Source: Carboxylicivirga fragile
Lineage (GTDB): Bacteria > Bacteroidota > Bacteroidia > Bacteroidales > Marinilabiliaceae
DNA length: 45,339 nucleotides
Reading direction: 5' to 3'
Assembly: GCA_025499625.1 (NCBI GenBank)
Contig: JAFMVD010000049.1
Span: 1-45,339, forward strand
The notes under the pieces were generated by a model. That model was not told the origin of the DNA and did not search any database. It saw nothing but the letters and a program-made list of their open reading frames with translations. Below, piece after piece: positions 18,988 to 29,138 of this stretch (the first letter of the stretch is position 1; every line of letters begins with the position of its first letter). Made by a program: the position numbers and the translations under genes.

Positions 18988-21315
18988 ATGATGTATACTA
19001 GAGAAAAAATGATCGCAATAGTGAGGTTTATAGCAATATTTTCTGTGATAATAGGTTTTACCGCCTGTATTGAAGAAGAGAGTCAAGTAAAGAAGAATGT
19101 TGATTATACCGAATATGTGAACCCGCTGATGGGAACTGATTCTGATTTTTCACTATCTAATGGTAATACTTATCCTGCCATAGCCCGACCATGGGGTATG
19201 AATTTTTGGACGCCAATGACAGCTAATTTTGGTGATGGGTGGACTTATAAGTACCGCGATACCAAGATTAAAGGTTTCAAACAAACGCATCAACCTAGTC
19301 CCTGGATAAATGACTACGCTGCTTTCGCTTTAATGCCGATAACAGGTGAACTTAAGTTTAATGAGGAAGATAGAGCATCGTGGTTTTCGCACAAGGCAGA
19401 AGAAGTTAAACCACATTATTACAGTGTTTATCTAGCCGATTATGATATTACGGCGGAGATGACTCCAACAGAACGTGCGGTATCATTTCAGTTTACTTTT
19501 CCTGAGAATGAAGAATCTTATGTACTACTCGATGGATTTAAAGGGGGATCCATGGTGAAAATCCTTCCCGAAGAACGTAAGATAATTGGTTACTGTCGTA
19601 ATAATCACGGAGGTGTACCATATAACTTTCACAACTACTTTGTAGCGGAGTTTGATAAGGATTTTGAAATTGTTAATACATGGAAAGATTCTACTTTATT
19701 AGAAGGGCAAAAGTTTGCAGAAGCTGATCATGTTGGTGCTATAGTTGGTTTTAAAACCAAAAGAGGAGAGAAGGTTAATGTAAAAGTAGCTTCTTCATTT
19801 ATCAGCCCAGAGCAAGCTAAATTGAATCTTGATACTGAGATTGGAGACAAAACGTTTGAGGCGATTAAAGAAGAAGGGCAAGCTATCTGGAATGCTGAAT
19901 TGGGTAAAATAAAAGTGGAGGGTCAAAACATTGATCACATTCGCACTTTTTATTCAACCTTATATAGAGTACTACTATTTCCGCGTATGTTTCATGAAAT
20001 AAATGAGCAAGGTGAAATAGTACATTATAGCCCGTACAATGGAGAAGTATTGCCAGGATACATGTTTACCGATAATGGTTTCTGGGATACATTTCGTGCT
20101 GTCTTTCCATTCTTTACCCTAATGTACCCCGAGTTGAACAGTCAGATAATGGAAGGCTTGGTTAATACTTATAAGGAAAGTGCATGGTTGCCTGAGTGGG
20201 CTAGTCCTGGTCACCGAGGTTGTATGATTGGTTCGAACTCAGCATCTTTAATTGCCGATTCGTATTTAAAAGGTATACGTGGTTATGATATTGAAACTCT
20301 GTACGAAGCCATTCTGAAAAATTCGACCAGTGTGCATGAGGAGGTTAGTTCTGTTGGGCGCTATGGGCATGAGTATTATAATAAGTTGGGCTACATTCCT
20401 TACGATGTAGGCATTCATGAAAATACAGCGCGCACACTGGAATATGCATATGCCGATTACTGTGTATGGAAGTTAGCAGAAGAACTGGATAGACCACAAG
20501 AGGAAATTGATTTATTTAAGGCAAGAGCTCAGAACTATAAAAATGTGTTTGATCCTGAAAGTGGATGGATGCGTGGTCGTAATGAAAATGGTGAATTTCA
20601 AGCACCTTTTAATCCATTTAAGTGGGGTGATGCATTTACCGAAGGAAACAGCATACATTATACCTGGAGCGTATTTCAGGATATTGAAGGACTAATTGGA
20701 TTGATGGGAGGAGATGAGGCTTTCGTGAGTCAATTAGATACGGTATTTAATTTACCTCCAATCTTCGATAATTCGTATTACGGATTTACCATTCATGAGA
20801 TTCGTGAAATGCAGATTGTGAACATGGGTAATTACGCACATGGTAATCAACCTATACAGCACATGTTGTACTTGTATAATTATGCTGGTCAGCCATGGAA
20901 AACACAAGAACGAGTACGAGAGGTACTAACTAAACTCTATACACCAAATGCCGATGGCTACTGTGGTGATGAGGATAATGGACAAACATCGGCCTGGTAT
21001 GTATTCAGCTCAATGGGCTTTTACCCTGTTTGCCCGGGAACGGATGAGTACGTGATTGGTTCACCATTATTTGATAAAGTAACAGTTGAATTACCTAATG
21101 GGAAGAATTTACAAATACAAGCTAATAACAATTCAAAAGAGAATGTGTTTGTACAAAGCATGACTCGCAATGGGAAGGATGTGAATAAAAACTATTTCAA
21201 ACAGAGTGAATTGCTTGAAGGAGGAATCATTAATGTGGAAATGTCACCAACGCCAAATAAGAAGCGTGGTAATACAAAAGAAGCTGCTCCATATTCCATG
21301 TCAACCAAGAAATAA
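18988..21315 (+). CDS. GH92 alpha-mannosidase lipoprotein, alpha-1,2-type residues retained
   Basis: This is the first gene of the AraC-controlled operon, about 775 residues. The lipoprotein signal ends G-F-T-A-C. Starts at 18988, 18991 or 19009 all give a workable signal; a GTG at 18964 is less likely. Numbering from 19009, the acid is E545 in E-G-N-S-I-H-Y, followed by H596-E597 and D654-E-D656-N-G-Q. The distances (51 and 111 residues) equal those I recall for E533, H584/E585 and D644 of the characterised Bacteroides enzyme Bt3990, where H584/E585 line the +1 site of alpha-1,2-mannosidases. An alpha-1,2 specificity is therefore the best guess. The S-I-H variant after E-G-N is unusual. Confidence 0.9.
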   Translation: MMYTREKMIAIVRFIAIFSVIIGFTACIEEESQVKKNVDYTEYVNPLMGTDSDFSLSNGNTYPAIARPWGMNFWTPMTANFGDGWTYKYRDTKIKGFKQTHQPSPWINDYAAFALMPITGELKFNEEDRASWFSHKAEEVKPHYYSVYLADYDITAEMTPTERAVSFQFTFPENEESYVLLDGFKGGSMVKILPEERKIIGYCRNNHGGVPYNFHNYFVAEFDKDFEIVNTWKDSTLLEGQKFAEADHVGAIVGFKTKRGEKVNVKVASSFISPEQAKLNLDTEIGDKTFEAIKEEGQAIWNAELGKIKVEGQNIDHIRTFYSTLYRVLLFPRMFHEINEQGEIVHYSPYNGEVLPGYMFTDNGFWDTFRAVFPFFTLMYPELNSQIMEGLVNTYKESAWLPEWASPGHRGCMIGSNSASLIADSYLKGIRGYDIETLYEAILKNSTSVHEEVSSVGRYGHEYYNKLGYIPYDVGIHENTARTLEYAYADYCVWKLAEELDRPQEEIDLFKARAQNYKNVFDPESGWMRGRNENGEFQAPFNPFKWGDAFTEGNSIHYTWSVFQDIEGLIGLMGGDEAFVSQLDTVFNLPPIFDNSYYGFTIHEIREMQIVNMGNYAHGNQPIQHMLYLYNYAGQPWKTQERVREVLTKLYTPNADGYCGDEDNGQTSAWYVFSSMGFYPVCPGTDEYVIGSPLFDKVTVELPNGKNLQIQANNNSKENVFVQSMTRNGKDVNKNYFKQSELLEGGIINVEMSPTPNKKRGNTKEAAPYSMSTKK

Positions 21316-21321
21316 GAACTT

Positions 21322-23559
21322 ATGAATCGAATTATATCATTGGCTGTCGTACTTTTAGTTATTTGTCAAATCGATTTGGCACAAGAGTATACTAAGTATG
21401 TGAACCCGTTTATTGGCACTACAAATTTTGGTACTACTAATCCTGGAGCCATTGTTCCGCAAGGTATGGTTTCTGTAGTTCCTTTTAATGTAGCGGGTTC
21501 AAGCACTAATAAATGGGATAAGGATGCCCAGTGGTGGTCAACGCCCTATTCATGGGATAACCAATTCTTAACAGGTTTTTCCCATGTAAACCTTAGCGGT
21601 GTTGGTTGCCCCGATTTAGGAGTTATAATGGTGATGCCAACTACGGGAGAAATTAAGCCCAGATATAAAGACTTTGGTTCCATGATGAGCCAACAAGAAG
21701 CTGAACTAGGCTATTATTCTTGTATGCTTGATAAGTATCAGATCAAAGCAGAAGTAACGGCAACTCCTCGCACGGGATTAAGCCAATTTACCTTTCCTGA
21801 AGGTCAATCGAATATCCTGATTGATTTGGGCAATGGCTTAACAAATGAGCAAGGTGCAAGTATTAGGATAGTGAGCGAAAATGAGGTTGAGGGCTTCCGT
21901 ATGACTGGAGATTTCTGTTACCATGGTCAGTCGGAGCGACCTGTTTATTTTGTTGCTCGATTCAGTAAATCGGCCAAAGAATATGGTGTGTTTAAAAAAA
22001 TGCCGGAAATGCAGGCCGAAGCAAGTTGGTCGGCAAGTGCCAATGAGTTTAAGTTGTATCAATCGTTCCAGCACCCTGTTGCTGGCGATAGTATTGGAGC
22101 TTATTTCTCGTTTGATACTGAAGAGGATGAGCGCGTACAGGTACAGCTTGGTGTTTCGTATGTAAGTATTGATAACGCAAGACAGAATTTAGAATTTGAA
22201 TCCACTGATTTTAATTTTCAGGCAACAAGAGAGAATGCCCAGAAAGATTGGGAATCTACTCTTTCGAAGGTTAAAGTTGAAGGCGGAACAAAAGATCAAC
22301 TTACAATCTTTTACACGGCGCTGTATCACATGAATATCCATCCCAACATCATTAACGATGTGAATGGTCAATATCCATTAATGGAAAACTACGGCACAGG
22401 TTTAGTTGAAGGAAGAGATCGCTATACAGTCTTTTCGTTATGGGATACCTATCGTAATCTACATCCTTTGATGAGTTTGCTTTATCCTGAAAAGCAATTG
22501 GACATGGTACGTTCAATGGTTGATATGTACAAGGAGGGCGGATGGCTGCCAAAATGGGAACTCAATAGTAGCGAAACCTACACTATGAACGGTGATCCTT
22601 CATTTCCAGTAATTGTGGATACTTATCGAAGAGGATTAAGAGATTTTGATGTGGAAGCGGCTTATGAAGCGATGTTAAAATCAGCTACCACCAAGGAGGT
22701 CGACAATAAGATTCGAACTGTTAATGATTTTTATCTGGCTAATGCCTATGTGCCTTTTATGGCCGATTATGATAATTCAGTTTCCATTGCATTAGAGTTG
22801 TATTTGGCCGATTGGAACCTAGCTCAATTCGCTAAAGATTTAGGGCATGAGGGTGACTACAATCGCTTTATGAAGCAGTCAAAAGGTTACGTTAATTATT
22901 TCGATAAGAAGGAATTTAAAATGTTACGACCTAAAAATCCTGACGGTACTTTCTTAGCATCTTTTGATCCTTTACAAGGAGAAAATTTTGAGCCAGTGCA
23001 TGGTTTTCATGAAGGAACAGCTTGGCAATATGCCTTTGGTGTACCACACGATATTAAAGGAATAATCAAACTATATGGAGGTTCTAAAAAGTTTACAAAT
23101 AAACTTCAGCGTGTATTTGACGATGGTTTGTTTGATATGGCCAACGAGCCCGATATGCATTATCCTTTTCTCTTCAATAATATCAAAGGGGAAGAGTGGC
23201 GTTCACAAAAAGAAACGCGCCGCTTGATTGATACCTACTTTTTAAACACACCAGGTGGTATTCCAGGAAACGACGATTGTGGCACCATGAGTGCGTGGTT
23301 GGTTTATGCCATGATGGGAATTTACCCAGTTTGCCCTGGTGATATGGATTTTGCTATTACTACACCTGTTTTCGATAAGGTAAGTATTGAGCTGAATCAA
23401 AGGTATTATAAGGGAGAAAGTTTCGAGATTATTAAAGAAGGTAAGGGCAATATTATCAATCAAATAAAGGTTGATGGCCAAACAAGTAAATCATATTTTA
23501 TCAACAATAAAACGATTATTTCTGGTTCAAAGCTGGTGATTTCAACAAAAGAAAAGTAA
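21322..23559 (+). CDS. GH92 alpha-mannosidase, secreted (signal peptidase I)
   Basis: This 745-residue GH92 enzyme has a signal ending D-L-A-Q and no lipobox cysteine, so unlike its neighbours it is probably a soluble periplasmic enzyme. The N-terminal Y-V-N-P-F-I-G-T and N-P-G-A-I-V-P-Q-G motifs are standard. The catalytic acid is E564 in H-E-G-T-A-W-Q-Y, and the base region is G-N-D651-D652-C-G-T. The spacing between them is only 88 residues against 102-111 in the others, owing to a shortened middle segment, so it belongs to a different GH92 subgroup. It starts six bases after the previous GH92 and its stop codon abuts the MFS start. Confidence 0.9.
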   Translation: MNRIISLAVVLLVICQIDLAQEYTKYVNPFIGTTNFGTTNPGAIVPQGMVSVVPFNVAGSSTNKWDKDAQWWSTPYSWDNQFLTGFSHVNLSGVGCPDLGVIMVMPTTGEIKPRYKDFGSMMSQQEAELGYYSCMLDKYQIKAEVTATPRTGLSQFTFPEGQSNILIDLGNGLTNEQGASIRIVSENEVEGFRMTGDFCYHGQSERPVYFVARFSKSAKEYGVFKKMPEMQAEASWSASANEFKLYQSFQHPVAGDSIGAYFSFDTEEDERVQVQLGVSYVSIDNARQNLEFESTDFNFQATRENAQKDWESTLSKVKVEGGTKDQLTIFYTALYHMNIHPNIINDVNGQYPLMENYGTGLVEGRDRYTVFSLWDTYRNLHPLMSLLYPEKQLDMVRSMVDMYKEGGWLPKWELNSSETYTMNGDPSFPVIVDTYRRGLRDFDVEAAYEAMLKSATTKEVDNKIRTVNDFYLANAYVPFMADYDNSVSIALELYLADWNLAQFAKDLGHEGDYNRFMKQSKGYVNYFDKKEFKMLRPKNPDGTFLASFDPLQGENFEPVHGFHEGTAWQYAFGVPHDIKGIIKLYGGSKKFTNKLQRVFDDGLFDMANEPDMHYPFLFNNIKGEEWRSQKETRRLIDTYFLNTPGGIPGNDDCGTMSAWLVYAMMGIYPVCPGDMDFAITTPVFDKVSIELNQRYYKGESFEIIKEGKGNIINQIKVDGQTSKSYFINNKTIISGSKLVISTKEK

Positions 23560-24843
23560 ATGAACGAAGTGAATACATTGAAAAGAAATCCGGCTTTGTG
23601 GATACCTACGGCCTTTTTTGCCATGGGCTTACCTTTTGTTGCCATAGCTCAGGCATCAGCTTTAATGTATAAAAACATGGGAATAAGTGATGGGCAGATT
23701 GCCTTCTGGACATCACTTATTATGCTGCCCTGGACTTTAAAACCGCTATGGAGTCCTGTGTTGGAAATGTTTAAAACCAAGAAGCATTTTGTTGTTGCAA
23801 CTCAGATTGTAACAGGAATGACCTTTGCTCTTGTTGCTTTATCCTTACCCTTGGATGACTTTTTTAGGTATTCGATTGCCCTGTTGGCGGTTGTGGCAAT
23901 TAGTGGAGCTACGCACGATATTGCAATTGATGGTGTTTATTTGACTGTTTTATCACCAAAACTCCAGGCCAAATATATAGGATGGCAGGGAGCTGCCTAT
24001 AATATCGCGAAGATCGTTTCAGGTGGTGGTTTTGTATATCTGGCTGGAGAACTGGAGAAAACCATGGGAGTAACTTACGCCTGGATGGTGGTTATGGCAA
24101 CATATGGTGCAGTTATGTTTTTACTCGGTTTGTACCACATCAAAATGTTACCAAGTGGCGGTAAAGCTGAAGAAGTACAGTCGCTGAAAGAAGGGTTTCA
24201 AACGCTCAAAGATGTGATAAGAACTTTTTTTCAGAAGAAGTTTATTCTTTGGTATATCGTGTTTATTATTCTTTACCGTTTTGCCGAAGGCTTTGCCATT
24301 AAAATTGCACCATTGTTTTTTAAAGCAGCTGTTGCTGATGGTGGCTTAGGAATGAGTACGTCTGAGATAGGTCTGGTCTATGGTACTTTTGGTGCCGCTG
24401 CTTTTGTTGTAGGCTCCTTGCTGGGTGGCTATTATATATCGGCCAAAGGCTTGAATAATATTCTATTTAAATTGGCTCTTGTCTTTAATATACCTTTTGC
24501 TGTCTACTCTTTGTTGGCCATTTATCAGCCCGATAGTATTTACATTATTTCATTGGCAGTGGTGTTCGAGTACTTTGGTTATGGCTTTGGTTTCGTGGGA
24601 TTAATGCTGTTTATGATGCAGCAAATAGCGCCTGGAAAATACAAGATGGCACACTATGCCTTTGCTTCTGGTATTATGAACTTAGGTTTTATGATTCCAT
24701 CTATGTTAAGTGGTTATTTAAGTGATTTATTAGGCTATAAAATATTTTTCATATGGGTATTGGTAGCAACTATTCCTGCTCTATTGGCGGCTTATTTTGT
24801 GCCTTTTACCTATACCAATTCTGAAATTGACGCGAACAATTAA
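23560..24843 (+). CDS. MFS transporter, AmpG/PAT-like (oligosaccharide importer)
   Basis: This is an inner-membrane transporter of 427 residues with about 12 hydrophobic segments. Motifs W-S-P-V-L-E, H-D-I-A-I-D-G and W-Q-G-A-A-Y-N resemble the PAT/AmpG branch of the MFS, which moves acetyl-CoA or muropeptide-type sugars. The ATG follows the GH92 stop with no gap, and a GH130 phosphorylase comes nine bases later. From memory, B. thetaiotaomicron has the same trio (GH92, GH130, MFS) around BT1032-BT1034 for N-glycan core processing. The likely cargo is therefore Man-beta-1,4-GlcNAc or a similar disaccharide. This is inference from context. Confidence 0.82.
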   Translation: MNEVNTLKRNPALWIPTAFFAMGLPFVAIAQASALMYKNMGISDGQIAFWTSLIMLPWTLKPLWSPVLEMFKTKKHFVVATQIVTGMTFALVALSLPLDDFFRYSIALLAVVAISGATHDIAIDGVYLTVLSPKLQAKYIGWQGAAYNIAKIVSGGGFVYLAGELEKTMGVTYAWMVVMATYGAVMFLLGLYHIKMLPSGGKAEEVQSLKEGFQTLKDVIRTFFQKKFILWYIVFIILYRFAEGFAIKIAPLFFKAAVADGGLGMSTSEIGLVYGTFGAAAFVVGSLLGGYYISAKGLNNILFKLALVFNIPFAVYSLLAIYQPDSIYIISLAVVFEYFGYGFGFVGLMLFMMQQIAPGKYKMAHYAFASGIMNLGFMIPSMLSGYLSDLLGYKIFFIWVLVATIPALLAAYFVPFTYTNSEIDANN

Positions 24844-24852
24844 AAATATATT

Positions 24853-25827
24853 ATGAGTTCAAAACAAAATATACCTTGGGAAGATAGACCGGATGGATGC
24901 ACAGATGTTATGTGGCGTTATTCAAAAAATCCCATCATAGGCCGTTACGAGATTCCAACATCCAATAGCATTTTTAATAGTGCTGTGGTGCCGTTTAATG
25001 ATGGATTCGCAGGCGTATTCAGATGTGATAACAAAGCCGTTCAGATGAATATTCATGCTGGGTTTAGTAAAGACGGCATCAATTGGGACATTGTACATGA
25101 CCCCATTGTTATGAAAGCTGGGAATACTGAAATGATTCATTCTGATTACAAGTATGATCCGAGGGTTACTTTTATCGAAGATCGGTATTGGATTACTTGG
25201 TGTAATGGCTATTCAGGGCCAACCATTGGCATAGCCTATACTTTCGATTTTAAAGAATTTTTTCAGTGTGAGAATGCCTTTTTACCTTTCAACCGTAATG
25301 GGGTTCTTTTTCCTGAAAAGATTGATGGAAAGTATTGCATGTTGAGCCGTCCAAGTGATAATGGACATACAGCCTTTGGTGATATCTTCCTGAGTTATAG
25401 TCCTGATATGAAATTCTGGGGTGAGCATCGCTCTGTATTAAAGGTTACGCCATTTGAAGAAAGTGCCTGGCAATGTTTAAAAGTTGGTGCGGGTGGTGTG
25501 CCTATCAAGACAGAGCATGGCTGGTTATTGTTTTATCATGGTGTGATTCAAACTTGCAATGGTTACCGCTATTCAATGGGATCGGCCTTACTTGATTTAG
25601 AGCAACCAGATAAAGTGTTGTACCGTACTCAGCCTTATTTAATAGCTCCTAACGAGACTTATGAGACGAATGGTGATGTACCAAATGTGATCTTCCCTTG
25701 TGCATCTCTACACGATGATGAAGGCAAGGTGGTTGTGTATTATGGTGCTGCCGATACAGTGGTAGGCGTTGTTTTTGGTTATATTGATGAAATTATAGAA
25801 TTCACGAAAAGTAATTCTCTAACATAA
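24853..25827 (+). CDS. GH130 beta-1,4-mannoside phosphorylase
   Basis: This cytoplasmic phosphorylase of 324 residues has no signal peptide. Family GH130 enzymes split beta-1,4-mannosides with phosphate to give alpha-mannose-1-phosphate and the free acceptor sugar. The five-bladed propeller motifs are present: K-Y-D102-P-R-V, with D102 as the expected catalytic acid, and G-A-G-G-V-P-I-K followed by G-W-L-L-F-Y-H-G. Length and motifs fit the GH130_2 type (Man-beta-1,4-GlcNAc or related) better than the longer GH130_1 mannosylglucose enzymes. Together with the adjacent permease and GH92 genes this points to degradation of the N-glycan core disaccharide; beta-mannan is a weaker alternative. Confidence 0.88.
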   Translation: MSSKQNIPWEDRPDGCTDVMWRYSKNPIIGRYEIPTSNSIFNSAVVPFNDGFAGVFRCDNKAVQMNIHAGFSKDGINWDIVHDPIVMKAGNTEMIHSDYKYDPRVTFIEDRYWITWCNGYSGPTIGIAYTFDFKEFFQCENAFLPFNRNGVLFPEKIDGKYCMLSRPSDNGHTAFGDIFLSYSPDMKFWGEHRSVLKVTPFEESAWQCLKVGAGGVPIKTEHGWLLFYHGVIQTCNGYRYSMGSALLDLEQPDKVLYRTQPYLIAPNETYETNGDVPNVIFPCASLHDDEGKVVVYYGAADTVVGVVFGYIDEIIEFTKSNSLT

Positions 25828-25832
25828 GTGTA

Positions 25833-28052
25833 ATGGAAAATAAATCTCGGATAGTGGCGTTTCTTTTAATATCGATTACCCTTGGTATGATGTTTTCCTG
25901 TCAAGTGGAATCTAAATCTGATATTGAGAATGAGGTTCTAACAAAGTATGTTGATTCTTTTATTGGAACAGATGGACCAGGTAATACATACCCGGGAGCT
26001 GTTGTGCCTTTCGGAATGGTTCAATTAAGTCCCGACAATGGGTTGCCAGGGTGGGACAGAATAGCTGGTTATTTTTGGCCAGATTCGACCATCGCTGGTT
26101 TTAGTCATAAACACTTAACAGGAACGGGAGCGGGAGATTTATACGATATTCTGATAATGCCTTATAACAGCAGGTTTACTGAGAATCTAATTGAGAGTGA
26201 CACGGAATATAGACCGTACTCAATGTTCAGTCATTCTCAAGAGCTTGCCAAACCTGGTTATTACTCGGTTGATTTATTAAGTTCAGGCATTAAAGCAGAA
26301 CTAACCGTAACGCCGCGTGTGGGTATGCACCGTTATACCTTTCCGGAAGATGAGGATTCAAAAATATTGGTTGATCTGGGTTATTCACTTAACTGGGACG
26401 ATCCAACAGAAACCTATCTGGAACTGGTAGATGAAACAACCATCGTTGGATACCGATATTCAACCGGATGGGCACCCGATCAGCGGGAGCATTTTGTCAT
26501 TAATACATCATTGCCAATTAAGAACATTGATTTTTATGAGAATACCCTTAAGGTAGAAAAGAAATCGGCTAAGGCTAAAAAAACAAAACTTGAAATCACT
26601 TTTAATACCAAAGCTGATGAGCAAGTATTACTAAAAGTAGCCTTATCATCTCATTCCATTGAAGCTGCTCAAAAAAACATGGAAGCAGAGTGTCCAGCTT
26701 GGGACTTTGATGCCATTGTTAAGCAAGCCGATGAAGCATGGAATAAACAATTGAGTTCCATAAGCATTGAAGCCAGTGAGTACCAAAAGAAACTATTTTA
26801 TACCAACTTGTACCATTGTTTCTTAACACCATCCTTACATGCCGATGTGGATGGTTGGTACAAAGGAGCTGATGGTGAGATGCACCAAGCGGTAGGATAC
26901 GATAAATACGATACCTTCTCACTTTGGGATACTTACCGAACAGCTCATCCCTTGTATACTATTTTAGTGCCCGATAAGGTAAGTGACATGGTGGCTTCTT
27001 TTATGAGTCATTATAAGGAAACGGGTTTACTACCTGTTTGGACAATGGCGGGCAACGAAACTGATATGATGATAGGTTACCACGCTGTGCCTGTTATTGT
27101 TGATGCTTATTTTAAAGGTATATCAATGGATGCAGAAATGGCCTATGATGCTTGCAAGCAAACCGCTATGAGTGATGCCTGGAGTTTGCCCGATTATAAA
27201 AAGTATGGTTACATTCCATCCGATGACGATAGCCACGGGCATTGGAGTGTATCTAAAACATTGGAATATGCCTACGATGATTGGTGTATCGCTGTTTTTG
27301 CGAAGGCACTGGGGCATGAAGAAGATTACCTCTTTTTTAAGGATAGGGCCGATAATTGGAAGAATCTACTCGATCCTGTTACCACATTCTTCAGACCGAA
27401 GGATAAAGCAGGTAAGTTCATAAAAGACTTTGTACCAAGAGACTATTCTGAGTTATTTTGCGAGAGTAACGCATGGCAATACATGTGGCATGTGCAGCAC
27501 GATATTGAAGGTTTAATCGATGAAGTGAATAAAGATGTTTTTGTGGCCAAGCTCGATTCAATGTTCACATATAAAGGAGAGACTGATGATGTGTTACCAA
27601 TATTTTCAACAGGTATGATTGGGCAATATGCCCACGGTAACGAACCTAGTCATCATGTGGCATACCTGTACAATCAGTTGGGACAGCCTCACAAGACGCA
27701 GGACTTGGTTCGTCAGATTCTGAATGAGCAATACACCGATAAGCCAGATGGCTATTGTGGTAACGAAGATTGTGGCCAGATGTCGGCCTGGTACATCATG
27801 TCCTCGCTTGGTATGTATCCGATTAATCCGGCCGATGGGATTTACGCACTTACTTCACCCTTGCATAAAGAAGCAACTATTCATTTGAGCAATGGCTTGG
27901 AGTTTAAGGTGAGCACTGATTTGAATGGTAAGGATAATGTTTACATTCAATCGGTAACATTCAATGATAAACCTTTGGATGAACTAACAATCACTCATCA
28001 GCAAGTTATGGAAGGTGGTAATTTGCATTTTGTACTAGGTGATACGTATTAG
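25833..28052 (+). CDS. GH92 alpha-mannosidase lipoprotein
   Basis: This is the last gene of the operon, 739 residues, with a lipoprotein signal ending M-M-F-S-C23. The standard GH92 signatures are present: Y-V-D-S-F-I-G-T, N-T-Y-P-G-A-V-V-P-F-G-M-V-Q-L-S-P-D, H-G-N-E-P-S-H-H and G-N-E-D646-C-G-Q-M-S-A-W-Y. The catalytic acid motif is slightly altered, C-E544-S-N-A-W-Q-Y with serine in place of the usual glycine; the glutamate is kept. It is the intact gene closest in sequence to the deleted GH92 remnant at 17104-17758. Linkage preference is not readable. A hairpin and T run 30 bases on end the operon. Confidence 0.92.
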   Translation: MENKSRIVAFLLISITLGMMFSCQVESKSDIENEVLTKYVDSFIGTDGPGNTYPGAVVPFGMVQLSPDNGLPGWDRIAGYFWPDSTIAGFSHKHLTGTGAGDLYDILIMPYNSRFTENLIESDTEYRPYSMFSHSQELAKPGYYSVDLLSSGIKAELTVTPRVGMHRYTFPEDEDSKILVDLGYSLNWDDPTETYLELVDETTIVGYRYSTGWAPDQREHFVINTSLPIKNIDFYENTLKVEKKSAKAKKTKLEITFNTKADEQVLLKVALSSHSIEAAQKNMEAECPAWDFDAIVKQADEAWNKQLSSISIEASEYQKKLFYTNLYHCFLTPSLHADVDGWYKGADGEMHQAVGYDKYDTFSLWDTYRTAHPLYTILVPDKVSDMVASFMSHYKETGLLPVWTMAGNETDMMIGYHAVPVIVDAYFKGISMDAEMAYDACKQTAMSDAWSLPDYKKYGYIPSDDDSHGHWSVSKTLEYAYDDWCIAVFAKALGHEEDYLFFKDRADNWKNLLDPVTTFFRPKDKAGKFIKDFVPRDYSELFCESNAWQYMWHVQHDIEGLIDEVNKDVFVAKLDSMFTYKGETDDVLPIFSTGMIGQYAHGNEPSHHVAYLYNQLGQPHKTQDLVRQILNEQYTDKPDGYCGNEDCGQMSAWYIMSSLGMYPINPADGIYALTSPLHKEATIHLSNGLEFKVSTDLNGKDNVYIQSVTFNDKPLDELTITHQQVMEGGNLHFVLGDTY

Positions 28053-28079
28053 ATTAAATACAATCTGTATATTTTAAGT

Positions 28080-28110
28080 TTAGGGGATCTATTTTAGGTT
28101 CCCTATTTTT
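28080..28110 (+). terminator. Rho-independent terminator of the GH92/GH130 operon
   Basis: TAGGGGA (28081-28087) can pair with TTCCCTA (one G-T pair) near 28099-28105, followed by a T5 run. It lies 30 bases after the last operon gene and before a long non-coding gap. Confidence 0.6.
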
Positions 28111-28561
28111 ATATTCTATAATTTCGTTTTTCAATAGATTTCTATTACCACTCAGCGTATCTTATTTTTTTTTTAAAACAATTATTTAATTCAAATTTTA
28201 ATCTATATTTATCCCGATATTTTTTTGTGTTTAAACCATTTCAATCCTTAAATAAATGGGCTGATATTTTATTATTCCGAAGTTTGGGAACATATTTCTT
28301 GACCACTATTCTTATATGTCAAATAACTTCAATTACATGGAATAATAAATCTCGATTGATAAAAGTGGTTCCCTATTTTTTGTTCAAATTTTCATTGCGA
28401 TTAAAGAATTGTATTTTTTCTTATTCGAAGTTTATTAATGGCTTTTAATAAAACTAGAATGTAATATTAGTTTTTTGAATTAAAAATGTCCAACTTGATA
28501 GATGCCGTACTTAAAATAAAACGACAATTCTTTAAAAATAAGTAGTTTAAACGAAACTAAT
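28111..28561. other. AT-rich intergenic region, no gene seen
   Basis: This 450-base stretch is very AT-rich. The only open frame of note (73 codons from a GTG at 28227) has biased, low-complexity composition, no recognisable motif and no homologue I know, so it is not called. The promoter of the amidotransferase cassette should lie here, but no -33/-7 pair with correct spacing was found. Confidence 0.5.
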
Positions 28562-29137
28562 ATGTTGCTAATTATCGATAATCAAAGTGCGTTTATTAAG
28601 AAATTCAAGCGCCAATACTTAGCCGAACAAGATTTCGACTATGTATTTTTTGATCACAATCAGCCAATTACCCTATCGGCTAAAGCCAAGATAAAGGGAA
28701 TAATTCTATCTGGTGGTAAAGGAAATCCTTATGAGCCTTTGAACCTTACTTCAAATTATGTAGCATTAATGAATTTTAATGTCCCTGTTTTAGGATTTTG
28801 TTTAGGGCACGAAATAATTGCAGTGGGTTATCGTGGAAGAATTAAAAAATTACCTGATTATCATGGTAAGAAAGAGCTAATTACTATAACTAAACCAGAA
28901 GATCCAATTTTCGAAGGTCTCGATAAAACAGAAGTATCATTGGTTAAGAGGCATTCTTTTCATGTTTCAGAATTGCCATCTGCTTTTGAGAGCATCGGAA
29001 CTTCTGATACATGCTTACACGAAATAATAAAGCACAAAACCAAACCAATCTATGGGTTTCAGTCTCACCCTGAAGTATCGGGCGAAGATGGAATGATAAT
29101 GGTCAAAAACTTTCTTAAACTTTGTAATATTATATAA
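28562..29137 (+). CDS. Stand-alone class I glutamine amidotransferase (GuaA-N-like)
   Basis: This cytoplasmic protein of 191 residues consists only of a class I (triad) glutamine amidotransferase domain like the N-terminal half of GMP synthetase. The nucleophile elbow is G-F-C80-L-G-H-E, and the second half of the triad is S-H169-P-E171-V. An S-G-G-K-G motif near residue 52 supplies the oxyanion region. The synthetase half is absent, so it either delivers ammonia to a partner or hydrolyses a gamma-glutamyl compound. An MscS channel begins one base after its stop and a Ddl-like ATP-grasp ligase follows, making that ligase the obvious partner candidate. Archaeal split GuaAa is an alternative, but no GuaB-type synthetase is nearby. 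Confidence 0.85.
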   Translation: MLLIIDNQSAFIKKFKRQYLAEQDFDYVFFDHNQPITLSAKAKIKGIILSGGKGNPYEPLNLTSNYVALMNFNVPVLGFCLGHEIIAVGYRGRIKKLPDYHGKKELITITKPEDPIFEGLDKTEVSLVKRHSFHVSELPSAFESIGTSDTCLHEIIKHKTKPIYGFQSHPEVSGEDGMIMVKNFLKLCNII

Positions 29138-29138
29138 A

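Noticed and set aside
28227-28448. 73-codon open frame after the GH92 operon
   Set aside because: GTG start, very AT-rich, biased residue composition, no recognisable motif; likely chance.
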